Assembly: GCA_001692895.1 (NCBI GenBank)
Contig: KV748188.1
Location: 1,798,001 to 1,862,000, forward strand
From: Cenococcum geophilum 1.58
Lineage: Eukaryota; Ascomycota; Dothideomycetes; Gloniales; Gloniaceae
Reading direction: 5' to 3'
Length of the DNA stretch: 64,000 bases
Below the pieces are notes generated by a model. It saw only the letters and a program-made list of their open reading frames with translations, was not told where the DNA came from and made no database searches. Position 1 is the stretch's first letter. Each line of letters starts with the position of its first letter. A program made the position numbers and the translations under genes. Shown in pieces: positions 58,447-64,000 of this stretch.

Positions 58447-59813
58447 TTCAAGTATTTCTTTCGCAATTGCGGAAGCATAGAAGGGTGTCAGTGGATAGAT
58501 TTTGGCCAAAGGATGTTCGATCTATTGCAATACTGACTGAGCATCGATGCACCACGGATATCTTTCGTTATTCACTTCTAGGAATCTCAAGATTAACTAA
58601 TCGCAGGAAAGACGTCATGATATCTCATCGTTAAGCTTGGGGTTGGCTGGCAAGGAGTATATGAACGTGAGTGGTTCGCTTCGTGTTTGTTGGCTAGAGG
58701 TCGATGCCGAGAGTGAGATTAATATCTTGGTTCCTACTGGACTATTTCGGGGATTTATACGTCAATTGACCTCACCGCTATATGGGTGTTCTGAAGATGG
58801 GCCGAGAAATTAAATTGGAGGCCTATGATGGCTGGAAAATACTCCATTCTAATGTTATCATTAACCGTGCACAATTTCTATACTTCTGCGATATCACTGC
58901 GTAATGCGTAAGCTATGACTGTGGTAACAAAAGCGAAGGCACCAAGGTGCACGACTTTAAGGATGATCATACCGTTGGCATAGAAATCATAATACATGGT
59001 TTGATAATATTCCTCCATAATTCGTAAACCCTTGCTATAACCCAACTTTTGATCACCTTCGGAGAGAGGTTAGCCTATTAGTACCAATTACAGTGGACCA
59101 CAAAAGCAGCCTTGGTAGTAACCCTTGCCTTGATCCAACTCCTGACCACCTCTGGGGAGTTGTGGTCAGCCCGTAAAGGCTAGATGGAGCGAGGCCGCGG
59201 GTACCGGCCATAGCAGTAATTGTATTTCTCCTCCTAGATCATAGTCGAAACCATTAATCTCTTAATTGTGTCTCGAAGTTCCATACATGAACTCCATTTG
59301 ATAACCGCCTGCTTCCTCAATTTCCCATTGCCGTTCCACTAGGCTCGCTAAGGCTAACGGAGAAATGGGCAGAGGCTGAAACTAGGCTGTCGCATACCCA
59401 TGTCAGCCACTTAAGCTTGATGAGACTATCAGGTTTCGTATTCGACTTTTCAATGCATCGAAAACTCTCTGCATTAAGATCATACGCTCGCCAGAGTGTC
59501 ACAATGGGGTCTAAGGATGGAATTTGGTACAATCGCTCAAGAATGCTAGAGAAGATAGTTATACATTTAATAATGCGAGACGCCAAATAAAGAAAATACA
59601 TTCAGTGCTCGTAAACACTGCCAAGGAAATCAATCCTTTTCACGAAGTACTGCTCTTTCTAATGAGTGAGATATATCCTGTGTCCACGATAATGATGATG
59701 CGAACAGGAGAGAATCTCGTAGAAAGTAGCATTACCACTCGCCATGTCCTGTCGCGTTCCACTCGCGGGCTCTCTGAGCCTTTCCAAGCCTCGATACCTT
59801 TTTTTATCGCCTC
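58447..59813. other. Intergenic, no gene recognised
   Basis: 3' flanks of the DUF3176 and secreted-protein genes. A short inverted repeat around 59144-59173 (CTGACCACC ... GTGGTCAG) could form a hairpin. Otherwise nothing is seen. Confidence 0.5.
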
Positions 59814-61050
59814 CTAAGCAATCCACTCACGCGCGCTGAATTTCCTCGGGCGGCCGAAGCGTTGGCCCTGCTGCTTTCCTGCGCCGAACCTGTCACCTTT
59901 CCCGGTCCTTCCTCCTGCGGTCGCAGTGGATTGGGCAGCGGTATCACTTGTTTGCGCAACAGCAGCGGTAGAGCTCGCGGCGTTGGCATTACCGCCGTTA
60001 TCGCCATTACCAACATTTGCATTTCCACCGCCTGTGCTTCCCTTGCACCCTGGAGTGTCGGGATCAAGGCCGCACGTGATGAGATTTGTGCCGTTAGCTG
60101 CGGCTACTTGGAACTTAGCACAATCATCTTGGGCACCACGCTGGGCAACGGGCATCAGGACCGGCTGGTGGTTGCTTGCTGAAGTCAGGGAGCAGACGCG
60201 ATAGAAACCTTCAGGAAGGCCCCCCTTAAGAGTTGCACTTAGCAAGCCATTACCGTCACCAGCATCGTTAATACCCTTGAAGAACGAGAAGACTGTTGGG
60301 TCGAGTGGCGCTGGAGGGAAGAAATCATTGCCTAGGTCCTGAACTGTGATATGAGTATGACCAACAACCTTTCCATCCGAAAGAGCTTGAGGAGCGGCGT
60401 AGTAGGTAATATCTGGATTGGTAAATGAGCCAGCGACAAGGTTCTCAATCTGCACTGCAAATGTGATGTCCGATTTTACCGCCAAAACATCGCCATCCCT
60501 TGGGCTGACCATAACGGCTGAGACCATTTGAGTGTTGGATGGAATGTCGCCCATGACTGAAGAATTATTAGAACTGTGATGACACCACTTTCAAATGGTC
60601 ATATCTGGACTTACCAATGCCATTACATGAACCGCCTTTAACTTGCAGACCGTTTGTGAGTGTTTTGCCTGTGCAGAAATTGATGAAATTGGCAGGATCA
60701 CTGCATTCAGTTAGTATTATGAGCGCATTTTGAGAAGGGGTAACTCACGTCTCAGAGGCTGCCTGTCCATTTTCTACAGTACCTGATAGGCCGGTGGTGT
60801 CACTGTTACTCTGAACATTGTCTGGATCCAGCTGGAGTGCGGCATCATCATTACCACCGTTGCCACCGTTACCATCGTTACCACCGGCAGCGGCACTGGC
60901 GGTAGCAGCGGCAGCACTCGAAGCAACAGCGGCAGCGCTGCTCTGAGCATTCCCTCCATTCTGTCCCCCCCGGCCCCCGAATCCGTTTTCGGCCGCGCTG
61001 GCTAGACCTGCTGCTAAAGCAAGAACCGAAAGGGCTTCCGTGAATCGCAT
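59814..61050 (-). CDS. Conserved fungal secreted protein, Ala/Gly-rich
   Basis: Exons 61050-60749, 60700-60615 and 60556-59814 give 376 aa. A signal peptide (MRFTEALSVLALAAGLASAA) precedes a low-complexity Ala/Ser/Gly/Asn region. A conserved core follows: DPANFINFCTGKTLTNGLQV, GGSCNGIVMGDIPS, NLVAGSFTNPDITYYAAPQ, GHTHITVQDLGN, FSFFKGINDAGDGNGLLSA, SASNHQPVLMPVAQRGAQDD. Such proteins are common in ascomycetes and, from memory, often mislabelled as ribosomal protein S17; the actual function is unknown. The C-terminus is Gly/Asn/Ala-rich then basic and lacks a hydrophobic GPI-type tail, so it is probably secreted or wall-associated. The introns (48 and 58 nt) are consensus. Confidence 0.9.
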
Positions 61051-62485
61051 GATGGCAATTTGAGTTACTGGATGGGAAAAAATGAGGCTGAGAATGAAGA
61101 AGTTGTCAAAACGCTAAAAGAAGGGATGCCGTCTTGCGGAGAAATTAGAATCCAAAGGCAGACACGTTCAACGTAGTCTGAAAAAGAAGGTAGAGGAAGT
61201 ACTAGAAAGGAATGTAACCCTCAGATGGCTGGTACCCAGGCTGGGTAGTGATTGAGGTCGGTGGATGAAAGGAAGACTTGAACGACCATGCGAAGCTCTT
61301 TAAGTCCCTTGGCGATGTCGGAAAGTAAAGTCCCAGCAATGCGGCTGGAAGCCGGCTTTGGCTTGAAACCAGCGATGAAGGCGGACCTGTCTCACGAGCC
61401 ATCTCATGAAGCTCGCTTGGGATATGGTAACGGTCGCAAGATCCGAAATAGACCATCTCCATCTTAGTCAGGGCCGGTAGGGCTTGTGGGAAAGCCATGG
61501 ACAAGGCATTGAAAATGCGCTGGAAACCGAAGATGTCTGAGGGTGCGAGGGAGGCCAAGGTGAGACCAACGTGGTTTCGATTATTATGTCAGCCATACAA
61601 TTCCAAAGACGCCTTTCCCCATGTGGAGATTTACGACCGCCAAGCATAATCTTATCTTCGGCAGGCGTCTCGAGGGCTTGGGATCCTTAATATCGATGCT
61701 TCGATCATGCGACAGGGCGCTAGCGCTACGGCAACATTTGCCTTTAGCGACCGGCAACCCACTCCCCTTGGCTGGAGTAGTTCGTCGCATTGACTGTTTT
61801 TTGATGCCATTACCCGAATGCTCAATTCTTCAAACAGTCAACAGCACTCAGGGTTTCTGCTTGAGCCTCTGGACCCTAGGCCCCTCCCACCATGGCCATT
61901 GGGCCGTGACAAATACGAGCAGGCACGGAGCTAAGGGCTGAATCCGAAGCAGTATAGAGTTACCGCCTCTTCCTCTTGATCCTTTTAACCTCCTGGTCAT
62001 TTCTCTAAGTGGTCAATTCACTCAACAGAGGATCTGCAACATGTGCCAGCTGGACGCAATACGAAAGGAGCACAATACTTTTGATGAAGAATCAGTACTG
62101 CTCCACCTCAGAACCCATTCGCCATCATCCATTCTAGGTGCTGTCTATTCCGTGTGAGTCTCTTGCACTATCACAGTGATGCCAAATTGCATTGACGGAG
62201 TTTCCTGTTCCCGATAATCGACATAAACACGCAAGAGACTGGTGGAGACCGATGACCCAATATGCCAGATGGAAAGCTTGGAATTTTGGAAGCTTATGCA
62301 CGATACCCGAGTCTTGGACGGCACCGGCAACTTGGATGATAAAGCCTAGAGGAGGACATCATGGGCGCTTCGAGATATTTGGTGTAGGTCATTTGATGAT
62401 GTTCATGCAAATATTTCAGGTACTTGGAACCTTTTGCGAGGCATGGTGCTCACGAAATGTACGATGGAATCTTCCTCACGCTCTT
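61051..62485. other. Intergenic, no firm gene
   Basis: Upstream region of the secreted-protein gene. A 118-codon minus frame (61202-61558) looks faintly protein-like (DIFGFQRIFNALSMAFPQAL) but has no recognised domain. The plus frame at 62192-62848 overlaps the PhzF-like locus antisense and is a shadow. Confidence 0.45.
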
Positions 62486-63512
62486 TCAAAACATCTCTTC
62501 AGTGTCAACACTGCGGGATACTTGTGTCCGACCAGACTCTACTTCGTCAGAGCTATTTTCCGCACAGACCCACTTAGGTTTCAAGTCGACCTTCATGACT
62601 TGCACAGCTCTTCCAAACAGGTTGACAGAGCCGATACAATGGGTTTCTGCCATACCAACTTCAACACCAATATTGCTCCGTCGGCCCATTTCTACGCCCT
62701 GTGTGACAGCAAACTTCAGTGTTTGATTCGGTTTCCCTTGTTTCAAAGACAAATATCCTGTTACAGTGCTGGCTGCGCTTCCGGTCGCTGGATCCTCCAA
62801 CAGACCTTCAATCATCCTGGCCCGCAAGTTAAGTGTCCCATCCTCTGAATCTGCAAGCCGTACGTAAAAATACGTCCCAACGAACGACTGATTCCATCCC
62901 TCGTCTAGTTCAGCAATAACGACGCCGGAGGCTGTTGAGACCGCTCGCAAAGCGTCTTCATCCTCAAGCTCAACAAGAGCAAATGCCATGCCTTTGACAA
63001 TTGAAACAAGGTCGGACTCCGCTTTTAGACCGGATACGCCCGAGCGGCCTGCTTTATTCAGGCCAGGCTGGAGGCCGAGTAAGCTCTCGGGGCTATACTT
63101 TTTCTTGTGGATATGGATATCGTAAGGAATAGCTGCTTTGGCAACTTTTTCTGAGATGACGTAGCGCAGATCAATCTTTCCTGCCTTGACGTTGAACTTG
63201 GCATGGACAACGTCTTTACCCACATTGGACTCCGACTTGGCAACTTCTGAAAGAACAGACATGCAGTACCGATGGTGGGACGGCCTGCAAAGGGCAGCTC
63301 CTGATCGGTTGTGTAAATATCGACGGTCCATTCGTATCCCTGACCTTCTCGATGTTCATGTAATTAAACTCTTTAGCAATGGTTTACTTTTGGCTTTGAG
63401 TCAAAGCGGGAGACAACGGAATGTCTTGACAATGGCAAGTGGATTACCTTCAAATCTGGTCTGCATGAAGACGTCGACAGGCGATAGCGAGCCCTAGTTG
63501 GGCAGTCATCCT
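62486..63512 (-). pseudogene. Decayed PhzF-family (phenazine biosynthesis-like) gene
   Basis: PhzF proteins are diaminopimelate-epimerase-fold isomerases. In order the minus strand holds MTAQLGLA; PVDVFMQTRFEGNPLAIVK; LTQSQK-stop-TIAKEFNY; EWTVDIYTTDQELPFAGRPT; SEVAKSESNVGKDVVHAKFN; VKAGKIDLRYVI; and the family hallmark LLEDPATGSAASTVTGYL. The 3' two-thirds is one open frame (to 62486), but the 5' part is broken at least four times: frame changes after MTAQLGLA, after AIVK and after GTACLF (about 63252), and a TAA (63384-63386) where Gln is usual. The segment SETVFLH after EFNY is also missing. I tested introns at these places; none has workable ends. Sequencing error could explain some breaks, not all. 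Confidence 0.75.
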
Positions 63513-63631
63513 GATTTTCCGGCTTGGGGTAATTAAAATTTCTAGAAGGCTTGTTTAAAACCTAATTCAAGTGGGTTTCAGTGAATTGGGAATGGAGAAG
63601 TTGTACAACTGTACTTCGCCTTAACGGAGTA

Positions 63632-63771
63632 CATGCCTTGCAACGGTATAATTCGTCCTGTGGTTGTCGATAAGATCCAGCCCAATAGAAGTAATCGGAT
63701 TAAGTTGGGATGCATGATTGTTATTTTGCCAGTGCACGGATCACTTGATGGTAGGACGCTACTTGCACGGA
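63632..63771. mobile_element. Shrunken TA-MITE, copy 3
   Basis: 140 bp whose left part shares TCGATAAGATCCAGCC and whose right part shares GTAGGACGCTAC with the copy at 36080-36404, with the middle missing. TA lies on both sides (63630-63631, 63772-63773) and the ends are weakly inverted. It sits just upstream of the PhzF-like pseudogene. Confidence 0.6.
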
Positions 63772-64000
63772 TAGTAGACGAAAATCTTGGTTCAAGCAAT
63801 GTTTTCGTAGAGCCGTCTTCTTGAAATTGCGGCTCAGCCTAATTGTAATACTTCTAATAGATTATCCCATAATCTCAGAGTAGTTGAAATGATGCGAGGT
63901 CGGCGCCGGTGACCACACTGGAAGAAAGACCTATCCAATGGACGGATTAGAGAAGATAGAAGCTAGGATTTGTTGTTGTAGGCTTAATGCGGCCTTATTG

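Noticed and set aside
62192-62848. 218-codon plus-strand open frame
   Set aside because: It lies antisense to the well-supported PhzF coding block and has no domain of its own.
1-64000. CRISPR arrays, tRNA or rRNA genes
   Set aside because: No regular repeat-spacer pattern was found. A tRNA A-box-like string near 30889 has no B box or foldable arms.

Overview
The window is a piece of a filamentous ascomycete nuclear genome (Pezizomycotina; class not decided). Introns are short (mostly 46-70 nt) with GTRNGT donors, CTRAY branch sites and YAG acceptors. The gene set is typical of that group: a DIM-2-type DNA methyltransferase, a CON-6 conidiation protein, a Zn2Cys6 regulator, a DUF3176 membrane protein, two fungal patatin-like proteins and a STAND-type N-terminal domain protein. 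No operons, CRISPR arrays or bacterial signals were seen. One ambiguous base (1351) shows draft quality. Exon borders below were worked out by hand from splice signals, frame continuity and remembered family alignments; no search was run.

Layout. 0-9 kb: DIM-2-like methyltransferase (+) ending in a perfect 52-bp tandem array, CON-6-like gene (-), Ariadne/HEL1-type RBR ubiquitin ligase (-), then a foldback/MITE element upstream of the ligase. 9-17.5 kb: housekeeping and stress block with eIF2B-epsilon (-), the SKN7 response regulator (-) and, head to head with SKN7, a mitochondrial-type peroxiredoxin (+). 18.9-33 kb: EthD-domain protein (+), large Zn2Cys6 regulator (-), a 3.9-kb gene-free stretch and a cytochrome P450 (+). 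33-36.4 kb: a decayed tyrosyl-tRNA synthetase copy interrupted by a hAT-type MITE with an 8-bp target duplication, followed by a TA-flanked MITE. 37-41 kb: patatin-like protein with Gly in place of the nucleophile Ser (-), divergent from a MOSC-domain protein (+). 41-48.5 kb: repeat-rich accessory zone with a gene fragment, a GC-rich island, a second hAT-type element with satellite arrays, and an orphan STAND N-terminal-domain gene (-). 49-64 kb: CinA-like amidohydrolase (+), hypothetical gene (-), canonical patatin (+), DUF3176 protein (+) with a MITE in its intron, conserved secreted protein (-), and a decayed PhzF-family gene (-) beside a third, shrunken MITE copy.

How the parts relate. 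SKN7 and the peroxiredoxin plausibly form an oxidative-stress pair sharing 1.47 kb of upstream DNA. The cytosine methyltransferase belongs with the RIP/DNA-methylation genome defence of these fungi. The window also holds relics such a defence would leave: AT-rich decayed tracts and, in two decayed host genes, stops that a C-to-T change from Gln codons would explain. The strongest finds are the broken TyrRS locus with its dated transposon insertion, a TA-MITE family in three copies, a satellite motif shared by two loci 2.6 kb apart, and the pair of catalytic and probably non-catalytic patatins. I did not find a convincing new multigene system.
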